A stretch of DNA of 64,000 bases from CAZEAC01 sp964510065. Its GTDB lineage: Bacteria > Bdellovibrionota_C > UBA2361 > CAIXSY01. Positions within the stretch are counted from its first letter, which is position 1; each line of letters starts with the position of its first letter. The position numbers and the translations under genes are program-made. Where the stretch lies: positions 1 through 64,000 of the forward strand of contig CAZEAC010000012.1 in NCBI GenBank assembly GCA_964510065.1, given 5' to 3'. The notes under the pieces are model-generated. The model was not told where the DNA came from. It made no database searches and worked only from the letters and a program-made list of their open reading frames with translations. Below are positions 17,258 through 25,881 of this stretch, in pieces.

Positions 17258-18196
17258 ATGGTCAACGCGAGAATCAGCGATCGGGGAGTTATGAGACTTT
17301 CTTGTAAGCTTTTAGTGGCAATGCTCTTTATACTTCCCTTGCGCGGCCAAGCTGAAGCAATCGTCCTTGGAGAAGATGCTCCTTATCCCGGTGTTCAGTT
17401 TATGGTCATCGAGAACGCTTTCGAAGCAAGTTATAAAAACGATTTCACCTCAATCAGAACTTCAGGGGGCTTTTTTGTTTACGAAAACTCCCTTACGAAT
17501 GGCTCATCGAAGTCATCAAAGGCGATAGAGGGGTTCCGCTATGATGGCGCTATTTCAGAGTACAGTTTCGGTAGCAACAGCAACGGAGCTTCCAGCAGCT
17601 ACCGCTACAGCTCGAGTAATCTCTATCCTCCATACTTCTCGACATGTCGAGACTCCGACACCTGGGAGCCTCGCGTGGTGCAAGAGGAAACGAATTTTGT
17701 TTCACGTCTTCGCGCGCGTCATAGATGGGACAGTTTCTGTGTTTCAAGTGTGAGTCCCACTCCTGTAGTCAGTCAAGGTAGTGTAATGGTCGACCCAGCT
17801 CCCGCAGGCTTCGAAGCAAGTACTATGCGAGCTGTCAATTGTAAGCAGCACCGTAGCTGGGTTAATCCCTATTCCGAAGATTCTTATTTTGCGATTTCGA
17901 GTGGTACGTCAGATTATGAAGAGACATCGAGTGCGATGATTAGGTTAAATGGCGATCCAATGATTACCTATTACATTTCATATGATATTGTTATTTCCAA
18001 TTTCGAAAATCCGACACAGCCGGTGCCGAACGGAACTATAAAAATAGATGGTGTGGAAACTGGTGGGAATCTCCACGTAGAAGGTTGGGTCTCGGGGGCA
18101 GAAGAAGCAATTCCGTTAACGGTAAGCATCGAAGGGGCTTGTATTCAGTACGGCATTGCTAATCTCACCGTCGCAAATCTGGCTAATAGAAGGTGA
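17258..18196 (+). CDS. exported protein of unknown function, paralogue of the gene at 15516
   Basis: 312 aa from ATG 17258, one base after the previous stop, with AAAGGAG at 17240. A longer frame to 17216 overlaps the upstream gene and hides the signal peptide. The signal peptide is LVAMLFILPLRGQAEA. The mature domain is Ser/Tyr-rich with Cys at STCRDSD, DSFCVSS and AVNCKQH. Its DYEET-x5-LNGDP-x3-YYISYDIVIS block aligns with the YSEET-x4-FVDGDP-x4-VVRFDLFVS block of the 15516 product, so the two are probably diverged duplicates. Confidence 0.68.
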   Translation: MVNARISDRGVMRLSCKLLVAMLFILPLRGQAEAIVLGEDAPYPGVQFMVIENAFEASYKNDFTSIRTSGGFFVYENSLTNGSSKSSKAIEGFRYDGAISEYSFGSNSNGASSSYRYSSSNLYPPYFSTCRDSDTWEPRVVQEETNFVSRLRARHRWDSFCVSSVSPTPVVSQGSVMVDPAPAGFEASTMRAVNCKQHRSWVNPYSEDSYFAISSGTSDYEETSSAMIRLNGDPMITYYISYDIVISNFENPTQPVPNGTIKIDGVETGGNLHVEGWVSGAEEAIPLTVSIEGACIQYGIANLTVANLANRR

Positions 18197-18269
18197 GTTC
18201 CGCATTTCTAAAGGCGGCCTATCAATTGTTTCATAAAGTCGGGCAGGTGCGGTAGTATGGGGATCTCAT

Positions 18270-19382
18270 ATGTTGAGTCTCCCCGTAAATCAGAAGCAGT
18301 CCACCTCCGATGTACGAATCGGAGATGTGCTGATACCGTACAAAGCCGATCTTGAAAAAGTTGTCGTAGCGCTTGTTCGGGACATCATCCCTCACCATGT
18401 GCTTATTGCCCCGGCACTTGATAAACTTGGAATTGATCCGAGTCGTAAGCCTGAAAAGCTAACTGCGCTTCTCGCGCAGCTTCTCTGTTATCCTCGAGTC
18501 ATAGCTGATCATAGCTTTGCTGTTGAAACCGCGGCAAGAGCGCGGATTGACGCGGGCGAGCTTCTTACGCAGCTATTTTCGGGGTTCATTGCTGACAATC
18601 CGCCGAGTACGAAATACGCGGCCTCTTGGGCCGCGCTGTATCTCTCAATGGGTGCCGCGCAGTGGGACTCAAAGCGGATGGAGTTCCTGCAGCGGCGCTT
18701 CGGTGCAAGCGCGGATCTCGTGCGTACGGCACTTGATCAAAAAGCTCCCGGCCTTTTTTCTGCTTTCTTGGTCCCACAAAAAGTCTCATCGCAGGCGGTA
18801 GTCCTTCCAGCGCTTTCGAGGGAAAGAAGCTGGAGAGATTTGAAGGTTGATTCCGAAGAACCGTCGAAAGTACAGCCAGCGGCATCAGAAAAGAAAGAGC
18901 CTGGCGCGGAACGAGCAGCATTTTATCGAGCTCTTTGTACCGAGATCAGCGAGACTACCGCACTAGTTCCGGCGCGCTGCGATTATCACCTGATGCAGCC
19001 TTTTTTCGAAGCCTCTGTGCCGGAAGTCGCTGCGTATAGGCAGCGACTTGCTACTGCAAACAACTCTTTCGTTCTTGCCAGACACTCGCGAATCGTTTGG
19101 GAACATGGGTCACGAAGCGAGGTGATTGATGAGGAAAACTTCAGCCCAAATGCGAGAAGAAATTTTCGGCTAGAAACGCCCGAGAAGCTTGTTTTTGTAA
19201 CCAAAAACTTTGGTGAGGTGCACGCGGAGTGCTTCTTTTCCAAGACTATTTTTAAGATTAGTGGCGTGCTTGGCGGGGATACGTTCTGTATTTTCGATGC
19301 TGCAAAGCCTTACCCTTGGATGACTTCAATGGAGAAGCTTAGCGCTGGTTTCCGGCCTTTACCTCGCGCCGCAGCTGTTTAA
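18270..19382 (+). CDS. hypothetical cytoplasmic protein
   Basis: 370 aa, no signal peptide or TM segment. The first half is helical. It is rich in Leu/Ala and contains HHVLIAPALDKLGID near 50. A charged linker at about 195-215 (SEEPSKVQPAASEKKEPG) joins a second domain with aromatic-rich strands near the C-terminus. No family is recognised. Its 3' end overlaps the convergent PPK2-like gene by 44 bp, so the last ~14 codons are read on both strands. A purine-rich leader (GGGGATCTC) precedes the ATG. Confidence 0.6.
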   Translation: MLSLPVNQKQSTSDVRIGDVLIPYKADLEKVVVALVRDIIPHHVLIAPALDKLGIDPSRKPEKLTALLAQLLCYPRVIADHSFAVETAARARIDAGELLTQLFSGFIADNPPSTKYAASWAALYLSMGAAQWDSKRMEFLQRRFGASADLVRTALDQKAPGLFSAFLVPQKVSSQAVVLPALSRERSWRDLKVDSEEPSKVQPAASEKKEPGAERAAFYRALCTEISETTALVPARCDYHLMQPFFEASVPEVAAYRQRLATANNSFVLARHSRIVWEHGSRSEVIDEENFSPNARRNFRLETPEKLVFVTKNFGEVHAECFFSKTIFKISGVLGGDTFCIFDAAKPYPWMTSMEKLSAGFRPLPRAAAV

Positions 19383-20250
19383 TCATCGCGTCAAATTCTT
19401 TGCGCTCCTTTGGGCCCATCCGCGGATGTCTCGGATTTATCTCCTGTAAGTGATGATTTAAGATCTTGGCGATAAGAATAGCCGCAGCGCGTTTGTCGTC
19501 GGACGGAATAATGTACCACGGCGCATGTTTTGTGCTTGTTGCCGGAATTGCTTCGCTATAGACCTTAAGATTTTCTTCGAACTTATCACGATCTTTCAAA
19601 TCTTGAAGGCTCAGCTTCCAGTGCTTTTCAGGGTTATCGTAGCGCTCAAGCAGACGCACCGCCTGTTGATGTTTTGATACATGTAGATAAAATTTAACGA
19701 TAGTGACGCCATTTCGGTGTTGGTATTCTTCGAATTGACGGATGTCTTTGTAGCGCTCTTTCCAAGCACGTTTCCCAAAATGGCTTGGCTTAAGACCGCG
19801 CGCCTTAAGAAAAGATGGATTCACCCGGACTGCGCCAACCTCTTCATAGTGGGTGCGGTCCCAAAAGCTAAATTTTCCACGTGGCGGGAGCGCTTCGTAA
19901 TGTCGCTGAAGCCAAGAAAACTCAAAATCCTCGGCGCTTGGGGAGCGAAAAGAGTGATTCTCGCAGCCTTTAGAATTTAAACCCTTGCATACGCGTCGAG
20001 TGATGCTTGATTTGCCAGAGCCGTTGTCACCCTGGAATGCTGCCAGCAGCGCTCGTGCGCGCGAGGCAAATAGCGCTGCTTGAAACCGTGTAAGCTTGAC
20101 ATGTTCATCGCGGAGCTGACTTTGATAGTCGCTCTTATTAACGTAGACTCCACGGAGCTCCGTAGGAAAGCGCTCAAGATCGAAATCGCGTTCGTTCGGA
20201 CGAACGCGAAAATCTTCAACATTGAGTTTTGAAACTTTCCAAGCGCGCAT
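19339..20250 (-). CDS. PPK2-family protein, divergent copy
   Basis: 303 aa, the length of PPK2-type nucleotide phosphotransferases that move phosphate between polyphosphate and nucleotides. The Walker A equivalent reads GDNGSGKSS (near residue 75), not the usual MDAxGKDG. The lid/Walker B region is FWDRTHYEEVGAVRVNP, where the family normally has NRSHYEDV. It also has the WKERY-x2-IRQFEEY and HVSKHQQ-RLLER motifs. It lies 12 nt downstream of a second PPK2-like gene and is clearly paralogous. The altered phosphate loop may mean a different substrate or reduced polyphosphate use. Confidence 0.82.
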   Translation of the reverse strand: MRAWKVSKLNVEDFRVRPNERDFDLERFPTELRGVYVNKSDYQSQLRDEHVKLTRFQAALFASRARALLAAFQGDNGSGKSSITRRVCKGLNSKGCENHSFRSPSAEDFEFSWLQRHYEALPPRGKFSFWDRTHYEEVGAVRVNPSFLKARGLKPSHFGKRAWKERYKDIRQFEEYQHRNGVTIVKFYLHVSKHQQAVRLLERYDNPEKHWKLSLQDLKDRDKFEENLKVYSEAIPATSTKHAPWYIIPSDDKRAAAILIAKILNHHLQEINPRHPRMGPKERKEFDAMIKQLRREVKAGNQR

Positions 20251-20262
20251 GTGGCTGGTCTT

Positions 20263-21153
20263 TTAGTCCCGTCCAAGCTCTTTCTTAAGTTCACGAATGG
20301 CGCCCTTTATTGCTTTGCGCCCGGCTTTATCGAGTGGCTGCGGCTTTGGGTCGGCCCTTTCAAGATGTTTAACTACAATCTTCGCGGCGATAAGCCGTGC
20401 CGTGCGCTTGTCGTCCGCCGGGATAACATACACAGGACAATCCTTGGTGCTTGTCGCGACGAACGCTCTTGTATAGGCCTGCATATACTTGGCCCAAAGT
20501 TTGCGCTCGGCCATGTCGCCTGGATTAAATTTGAAGTGCTTTTTGGGGTCTTCGGCGCGAGCGAGGAGCCTGCGCGCCTGCTCTTTTTTGGAAATATGAA
20601 GAAAGATTTTTACAACGGGGATTCCTCGTTCATGAGCGCGAGCCTCGAAATCGGCTATCTCCTGAAGTCTTGCATTCCAGAATTTCTTATTTGCGCGCTT
20701 AGGATCGATGTCGCGAGCTCGTAGAAATTCGGGATGTACTCGAACCGTGCCAACCTCTTCTAAATGGGTACGATTCCACACGGCGATAAAGCCAGTCGGA
20801 GGAAGTGCGGCTTCGTGGCGCTGCAAGAAATGTTGCTTAAACTCGGCTTCGGTCGGGCGCTTGAACGAGGTAAAGGCCACCCCTTGCGGATTGCATCCGG
20901 TAAGAACATGTTCGATAAGTCCATCTTTTCCGCCGGCGTCCATAGCCTGAAGTCCGAAGGCAAGCCCGCCTTTTTTCGAGGCAAAAAGCAGCTCTTGAAT
21001 CTCTGACATTCTCGCTTTGGCTTTGCCGAGCTTTCGCTCGTAATCCTGCTCGTCTTTATAGGGCTGCTTCTTAAGCTTGGTGGGAAAGGATGCGAGATTA
21101 AAGTCTTTGTCTCCCTTTCGAACACGGAAATCAGCGATAGTAATTTTGCTCAT
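20263..21153 (-). CDS. polyphosphate:nucleotide phosphotransferase (PPK2 family)
   Basis: 296 aa from ATG 21153; the longer frame to 21207 adds an unlikely basic tail. Canonical PPK2 motifs are AMDAGGKDGLIEHV (Walker A), WNRTHLEEVGTVRVHPEFL (lid and Walker B region) and HISKKEQARRLLARAEDPKKHFK. Family members phosphorylate AMP, ADP or GDP from polyphosphate, or make polyphosphate. The motif set resembles the class that acts on nucleoside mono/diphosphates, but the class is not certain. It is the first gene of a tandem pair with the divergent copy. Confidence 0.88.
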   Translation of the reverse strand: MSKITIADFRVRKGDKDFNLASFPTKLKKQPYKDEQDYERKLGKAKARMSEIQELLFASKKGGLAFGLQAMDAGGKDGLIEHVLTGCNPQGVAFTSFKRPTEAEFKQHFLQRHEAALPPTGFIAVWNRTHLEEVGTVRVHPEFLRARDIDPKRANKKFWNARLQEIADFEARAHERGIPVVKIFLHISKKEQARRLLARAEDPKKHFKFNPGDMAERKLWAKYMQAYTRAFVATSTKDCPVYVIPADDKRTARLIAAKIVVKHLERADPKPQPLDKAGRKAIKGAIRELKKELGRD

Positions 21154-21315
21154 ACAACTCTCAACGTCTTTTAAATTTTCTCGGCGACCGAGAACTCCCC
21201 GCCGCAAAAGAAGGAACAGATAGTATAGCCCTAAGGTAGTTCTTACTCAAACGTAAATCGCCAAAAAAGTTCAATAGTTAAAGGAGTTTTCACGGTTTCG
21301 ACTCCGTGACTTCCG

Positions 21316-21855
21316 CTAGCTATTTCGTGGCGGCACCGTTTTCGAAGAATTTACTAGCGCGGAGAGCGCCAGGCTCTTACCAATATCCTCCGCTAATAGT
21401 TTCTTTCCCATGGCGACGATACGGATTGCCGTTGCCGCCATAAGCCCCGCGCGAGCATCGGTAGGAAAGCCATACTTGGCAAACACCGCTGACACTCGAG
21501 CTTCGAATTGCGATACCTGATGATTAAGCAGGGCCGGCGAGACTTTGTCAGGTGAAATTTCATGCTCCCAGCCGGCTTCGGCGTTGAGCCCAAACTGCCC
21601 CGCAAAATGCTGCATAAGAGAAATAAGCCTTGGGCCGTCACTATCTACCTGTTCAGCCAAGATTGGAGAACCTGGGGCGAGCTTCGAGAGATCAATGCCG
21701 GTATCGCGGAGCAGATAACACCCGGCAAGCGCCGCTGCCGCCGTAACTGCACGCTCGACCTCAGCGCCGCGGGTACGCTGTATCTCGGCCATGATAAGAT
21801 CAAGAACCTCATCGGCTACTTTGGCGCTAAGGTCTTCTGGAGATTGAGCGTTCAT
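21316..21855 (-). CDS. hypothetical helical protein
   Basis: 179 aa, acidic at the N-terminus, predicted mostly alpha-helical, with no signal peptide. It contains an AAALAGCYLLRDTGIDL segment and QFGLNAEAGWEHEI. No known family is recognised. It lies between the PPK2 pair and the large minus-strand operon. It is separated from the operon by a terminator and a second hairpin, so it is probably transcribed alone. Confidence 0.55.
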   Translation of the reverse strand: MNAQSPEDLSAKVADEVLDLIMAEIQRTRGAEVERAVTAAAALAGCYLLRDTGIDLSKLAPGSPILAEQVDSDGPRLISLMQHFAGQFGLNAEAGWEHEISPDKVSPALLNHQVSQFEARVSAVFAKYGFPTDARAGLMAATAIRIVAMGKKLLAEDIGKSLALSALVNSSKTVPPRNS

Positions 21856-21908
21856 AAAAAGATAGGGTAGGGGTGAGGGTAGAAAGTTTATTAAAACAAT
21901 TAGCTGCT

Positions 21909-21954
21909 ATCCTGCCATACTTTCTGTCCATCTGGGCAGATAGTATGACAGGAT
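21909..21954. other. stem-loop upstream of the gene at 21316
   Basis: TATCCTGCCATACT and AGTATGACAGGAT form an imperfect inverted repeat around a ~20-base loop. On the minus strand it lies between the terminator at 22001-22034 and the start at 21855. It may be part of the leader of that gene. Confidence 0.4.
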
Positions 21955-22000
21955 CGCGGCGAAACCTTACTTTGAAACCGAGTTAATTGTGAAAAGGGTG

Positions 22001-22034
22001 AAAGGGTGCGTCAGCGGCTGCCGACGCACCCTTT
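22001..22034. terminator. terminator of the large minus-strand operon
   Basis: AAAGGGTGCGTC (22001-22012) and GACGCACCCTTT (22023-22034) are a perfect 12-bp inverted repeat with a 10-base loop. On the minus strand the stem is followed by pyrimidine-rich sequence with T-runs. It lies 7 nt after the stop of the AAA+ ATPase gene. Confidence 0.85.
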
Positions 22035-22041
22035 ACCATGT

Positions 22042-23802
22042 TTACTCCTGCGCGAACTTGAAGCGGAGCGATTCAATCTCCGCCTGAATTTTCTCCTCTG
22101 CGCCCTCGCCACGATATTCTTTTGGCAGAAGGTCGGGGTAGGTGCAGAACTGAGTGGCGATCAAGGACTGGAAACGCCGCTTCTCCTTGATCGCGCTGCT
22201 GGCTCGCCAATACTGAATGACTTCCCGTACGGGCTTTTTCGAACCCCGTAATTCAATGAGGAAGTCATTGTAGTCCCGCTTGCTGTAGTGACCCGTCTTG
22301 TCCATCAAGACCGTGAGATCCTCGTCCGTAAGCATAACTTCGCCACGGCCGAAAAATTCCCTGAGGAAGTCACGACGCTCTTCACCTTCAGGATCGAAAA
22401 GCGGGACCTGAATCGGAGAACGCGAGACAATATCCGGGTCGAGCTGGTCCGGCCGTGAGGTCATAAGGCACCACACGACCTTTCCTCGAAACTGCGGATC
22501 GGACATGAGCTTGATCACATTACCTCCAAGCCTCTTTTCGGTCTCATGAGTGTCTTTGCTGTGCACGGAGCCAAAGGCCGTGTGCGCTTCATCGACAAAC
22601 ACAAGGATCCGTCCGTAGATTCGAAGGCGTGATCGCAAGATTTCGAAGAACTTATCGGTGTCCCCGAAGTACATTCCGCGAAGCCCCGTGAGCTCAATGC
22701 AGATCCGGCCGCAATCGCCGGCAACTGCCGAGAGCGTGAAGGTCTTTCCGGATCCGTTGGGCCCCGGCACAATAATTGACGTAAAGGCCGTCCTCGGATT
22801 ATCGCAGCGCGCGATCACCTCTTTGAGGCGAGCGAGCTCCTCTGCGCTTCCGATTACATCCTTCACGCCATGTTCCGGGTAGATAACCGTGATGATGTCG
22901 CCGAGCTGCCTTTTCAGCAGCACATTGACTTCTCCCACGACATCTTTCCGGATGAGAGGCACCTTCGTGCGGTCAGCCCGCACGCAGAGCGATTCAATCG
23001 CAGTGAGCTGTAAGCCAGCGCTATCGAGCGCAAAATTTCCGGGCGAAAGCTCGCCGAGGATTGTTGGCTTTCCCGCGACCGCGTAGTCGACAAACGAGCG
23101 CCGTTCCGTTTCCGGCGGGAGCTCAATTTCCAGCGCCTGAGTGCTTGGGAGCGACAGAATCTCCTGATTCACGCTCCGGCTACTTGGTGCTATGAGCACC
23201 ACCAGGCAGTCGCTCCTCGTAAACAATGGATCGCTGATCCAATCGAGAAATGCGACAAGTCGCATTCGATCGATTTCGCTGATGTGCGATGCCTCCCCTG
23301 CGGGAAACATCTTATCAGCGAATTGAAACACGACGCAGAGCGGTGGCACCACCGACGCCGGATCTTTTTGCGGCAGTGTCGCCTGTCCAGCACGAAGGTG
23401 AATAATGCTCTCCATGGTTCCACGGAGAAACTGCAGGCCTGGAAGCGGGCTGAATTTGAGGTCAGCTATCGCCTTTTTGGCCGCCGCGCGATCGAGCTTT
23501 TCGGCTTTGCTTCGCGCGGTCGCATTCTTGAGTTCGATGGCGTTCAGAAGCCTCTCTTCGTCTTTCTCGGTGTAGAAGGTAATTCCCGCCGACATGTCGA
23601 AGCGAAGCACGATCATCTGCTCGCACAGCTCCTGATAGAGCGCCTGCTGCAACGGAAGAAACAGGCCGTTCCTAGCGCGGAAAATGTCATTGACATTTCC
23701 CGACAGGAGCAGCACTGATTTCCCACGATCGCTGTAGGCGTCTCTGATGGCGTCCATAAAGACCGCCCGATGTACTTTCCCTGGTTCTTTTGTTTCACTC
23801 AT
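22042..23802 (-). CDS. tandem AAA+ ATPase, last gene of ABC/PspA/VWA operon
   Basis: 586 aa. The C-terminal AAA module is intact: Walker A GPNGSGKT at 347-354, Walker B ILVFVDEAH near 399-407, a sensor-1-like MTSRP, and a RDFLREFFG lid. The N-terminal 240 residues look like a second, degenerate AAA module. It starts LLLSGNVNDIF (33-41), has a Walker-B-like LCVVFQFAD without the catalytic Glu, and continues LVVLIAPSSRSV to ELPPETERRSFV. That arrangement recalls Ycf46-type ATPases (inference). The ATG overlaps the stop of the ABC ATPase gene (TAATG), so the two are translationally coupled. A role in remodelling the transporter or PspA complex is plausible. Confidence 0.78.
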   Translation of the reverse strand: MSETKEPGKVHRAVFMDAIRDAYSDRGKSVLLLSGNVNDIFRARNGLFLPLQQALYQELCEQMIVLRFDMSAGITFYTEKDEERLLNAIELKNATARSKAEKLDRAAAKKAIADLKFSPLPGLQFLRGTMESIIHLRAGQATLPQKDPASVVPPLCVVFQFADKMFPAGEASHISEIDRMRLVAFLDWISDPLFTRSDCLVVLIAPSSRSVNQEILSLPSTQALEIELPPETERRSFVDYAVAGKPTILGELSPGNFALDSAGLQLTAIESLCVRADRTKVPLIRKDVVGEVNVLLKRQLGDIITVIYPEHGVKDVIGSAEELARLKEVIARCDNPRTAFTSIIVPGPNGSGKTFTLSAVAGDCGRICIELTGLRGMYFGDTDKFFEILRSRLRIYGRILVFVDEAHTAFGSVHSKDTHETEKRLGGNVIKLMSDPQFRGKVVWCLMTSRPDQLDPDIVSRSPIQVPLFDPEGEERRDFLREFFGRGEVMLTDEDLTVLMDKTGHYSKRDYNDFLIELRGSKKPVREVIQYWRASSAIKEKRRFQSLIATQFCTYPDLLPKEYRGEGAEEKIQAEIESLRFKFAQE

Positions 23803-24716
23803 TATGGTTGGATGTTGACCCGAATTGCATCGGGATGGTCATGGTCGAATCGATCCGGCGTAAGCGGATCTTCCGGCTCCAGCACGTCGTGCTGAACCCG
23901 TTTCAGCAACTCGTTAAACACGGGCTCATATTTGAAGCTGTCAGGCTTCACCTTGCCGCCCGGAATTAACTTATCACTGAGGATTACCGCTCCGTTTCCT
24001 GGCTGACCATCTGCATGGCGCCAGTGTTGGCTGAGTCCGATCACGCGGGTGCCGAGGTACAGCGCCTCTTCAAGATCGTGCGTGACGAAGATCACGGTCA
24101 TGCCGTAATCCTGCCAGCACTTGATCAGAAGCTGCTGCATCCCTTTTCGCACGCCGGCATCGAGCGCGCCGAAGGGCTCATCCATAAGGAGTACCTTCGG
24201 TCGCATTATCATCGCCTGTGCGATGGCGACGCGTTGACGCATTCCGCCCGAGAGTTCGTGCGGAAATTTGTGCGCGTCATCGGCTTTGAGGCCGATTCGT
24301 TTGATCAAGTCCATCGCCTCGATCCTTGCCTCCCTTCGCACCTTTCGAAAGTGCGCTGTGTGCAGAATCCGTTGCGCGAGATTCGACCGGTCGAGCTCGG
24401 GCCCGAGCACAATATTTTGCAGTACCGTGCAGTTGGGCATCAGCCCATACTTTTGAAACACGATGCCGCGGTCGCGGTTAATTTCCTCGATAGCGTCATT
24501 TTCGAATTGGACGCTGCCTTCGGTGGGAAACTGCGAGCCGAACACCATGCGCAGAAGCGTGCTCTTGCCGCAACCCGTGGGGCCGACAAGCGAGAGGAAC
24601 TCGCCGTCAGTGATCCGCAGGCTGATGTTGTTGATGATCGTCTTCGGTGGCGCATCCTCAACTGGATAGCGCACACTCACACCACTCATCGTAATTTGAT
24701 GTTGTTGTAGTTGCAT
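23802..24716 (-). CDS. ABC transporter ATP-binding protein (SsuB/TauB/NrtD-like)
   Basis: 304 aa from ATG 24716; a longer frame to 24809 overlaps the permease. All motifs are present: Walker A GPTGCGKST, Q-loop FQKYGLMP, signature LSGGMRQRVAIAQ, Walker B VLLMDEPFGALD, and switch His in FVTHDLEEAL. The ~60-residue C-terminal extension (LIPGGKVKPDS to the end) is longer than in SsuB and is shared with urea-carboxylase-associated importers. It powers the permease at 24728, whose stop is 11 nt upstream. Its stop is shared with the AAA+ gene start. Confidence 0.92.
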   Translation of the reverse strand: MQLQQHQITMSGVSVRYPVEDAPPKTIINNISLRITDGEFLSLVGPTGCGKSTLLRMVFGSQFPTEGSVQFENDAIEEINRDRGIVFQKYGLMPNCTVLQNIVLGPELDRSNLAQRILHTAHFRKVRREARIEAMDLIKRIGLKADDAHKFPHELSGGMRQRVAIAQAMIMRPKVLLMDEPFGALDAGVRKGMQQLLIKCWQDYGMTVIFVTHDLEEALYLGTRVIGLSQHWRHADGQPGNGAVILSDKLIPGGKVKPDSFKYEPVFNELLKRVQHDVLEPEDPLTPDRFDHDHPDAIRVNIQP

Positions 24717-24727
24717 ATCTATTCGGT

Positions 24728-25561
24728 TTATTGGTTGCTCCACTTGTAGCGCGAGGTAATCCAGGCGCTGACTAAACGATCGGCGACAAACAGGAGTAAG
24801 GTCATCCACAACACATAGGGGATGATTGTGTCCATCGAGATCGTGCGTTTCATTAGGTAGATGCGGTAGCCGAGCCCCTGACTTGCGATCATGAACTCAC
24901 CGGCCAAGAGGCATTGAATGCCCGCCATAAACGAAAGGCGAATGGCATCAAGTACTTTCGGCCAGATAATCGGCAGCACTACTCTGTAGACGACCTCGAA
25001 GTCGCTTGCACCCCGAGATTTCGAAGACTCAATCAGCTCGCGCGGCACCTCTTTTGAAAAGAGGTAGGTTGATAGTGCCACAGTCGGAAAGACTCCGACC
25101 ATGATCAGCACGACCTTTGGTAGCTCCTCCACGCCCATGACCACGATAACTATCGCGGTAAGGGCCATTGGCGGTACCATGCCGAGGAAACTTATGAGTC
25201 CTTTGAGGGTCGACTCGATATAGGGGAAGACCCCCATATGAAGCCCTACGAGAATCGGAATAAAGATAAAGGCGTAGGCGATGAGAAATCGCTTTACGCT
25301 TGCCCAGGTATCAAACCAGAGCAGTACCTTATCCGTCTTCACGTCGCGCTTGATGGCGATGGTTTTGACACCTTCCACAAGCTGGCTCACCGTCGGGGTA
25401 ACCTTTTCGAGTGACTCTCCGTCGTTTGCCGCGGCACTCTGATGGTGACGGCTCTGCGCCACCACCATATAGGCCGCTACCAGCACCACAAAGGGTAACG
25501 TGGGCAGTATTTTTGCCCAGATACCCTGTGGTTTTCGATCCCTACGGACCAGGTTTCTCAT
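24728..25561 (-). CDS. ABC transporter permease (BPD type, SsuC/TauC-like)
   Basis: 277 aa with about six TM segments. The EAA coupling loop reads ELIESSKSRGASDFEVVYRVVLPIIWP, matching the binding-protein-dependent permease consensus EAA-x3-G-x9-I-x-LP. A hydrophilic region of about 50 residues lies between TM1 and TM2 (residues 37-85) and should be periplasmic. AAAGGA upstream of the ATG is a good ribosome site. It forms an importer with the adjacent ATPase and the binding protein at 25882. Confidence 0.9.
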   Translation of the reverse strand: MRNLVRRDRKPQGIWAKILPTLPFVVLVAAYMVVAQSRHHQSAAANDGESLEKVTPTVSQLVEGVKTIAIKRDVKTDKVLLWFDTWASVKRFLIAYAFIFIPILVGLHMGVFPYIESTLKGLISFLGMVPPMALTAIVIVVMGVEELPKVVLIMVGVFPTVALSTYLFSKEVPRELIESSKSRGASDFEVVYRVVLPIIWPKVLDAIRLSFMAGIQCLLAGEFMIASQGLGYRIYLMKRTISMDTIIPYVLWMTLLLFVADRLVSAWITSRYKWSNQ

Positions 25562-25881
25562 GTCTTTATCCTTTCTCTTTCTGCGTTGCTTTTTGATTTT
25601 TGTTTAAATGCGAATTTCACGAATTAAGAAAAAAACTTTCTCCCTCTACCCCTTACCAGATTGTAAGAACTACTTCGGTATGAAGCAGAAGAAAGAGGAA
25701 CAAAAAAATCCTTATATGAACCTAAGCCTAAAATTCCTGTCGCCAGAGATCGGCGTTGCGGCCGAGCTTGGGTGACAGGAATCAGGCAAAGCCTTGATAA
25801 ATTCCTATCTTGGATAGTACGAGCGCGGTGGATTGGACTGGCCAACCCACCGCGCCTTGTGTTTACTCTTTAGTGCCGAAG
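25562..25881 (-). other. 320-bp intercistronic region with two stem-loops
   Basis: No gene is visible. Two hairpins lie between the binding-protein gene and the permease gene: 25823-25855 (GCGCGGTGG / CCACCGCGC with an inner TTGG / CCAA) and 25733-25782 (ATTCCTGTC / GACAGGAAT with an inner CGGC / GCCG). Such structures often stabilise or terminate the abundant binding-protein part of an ABC-importer transcript. The second is followed by a short T-run on the minus strand. Confidence 0.6.

Noticed and set aside
25733..25782. Possible riboswitch before the permease (guanidine or other)
   Set aside because: It is a single simple hairpin after the SBP gene; I see no multi-helix core of a known riboswitch, and the SBP leader has only a short inverted repeat.
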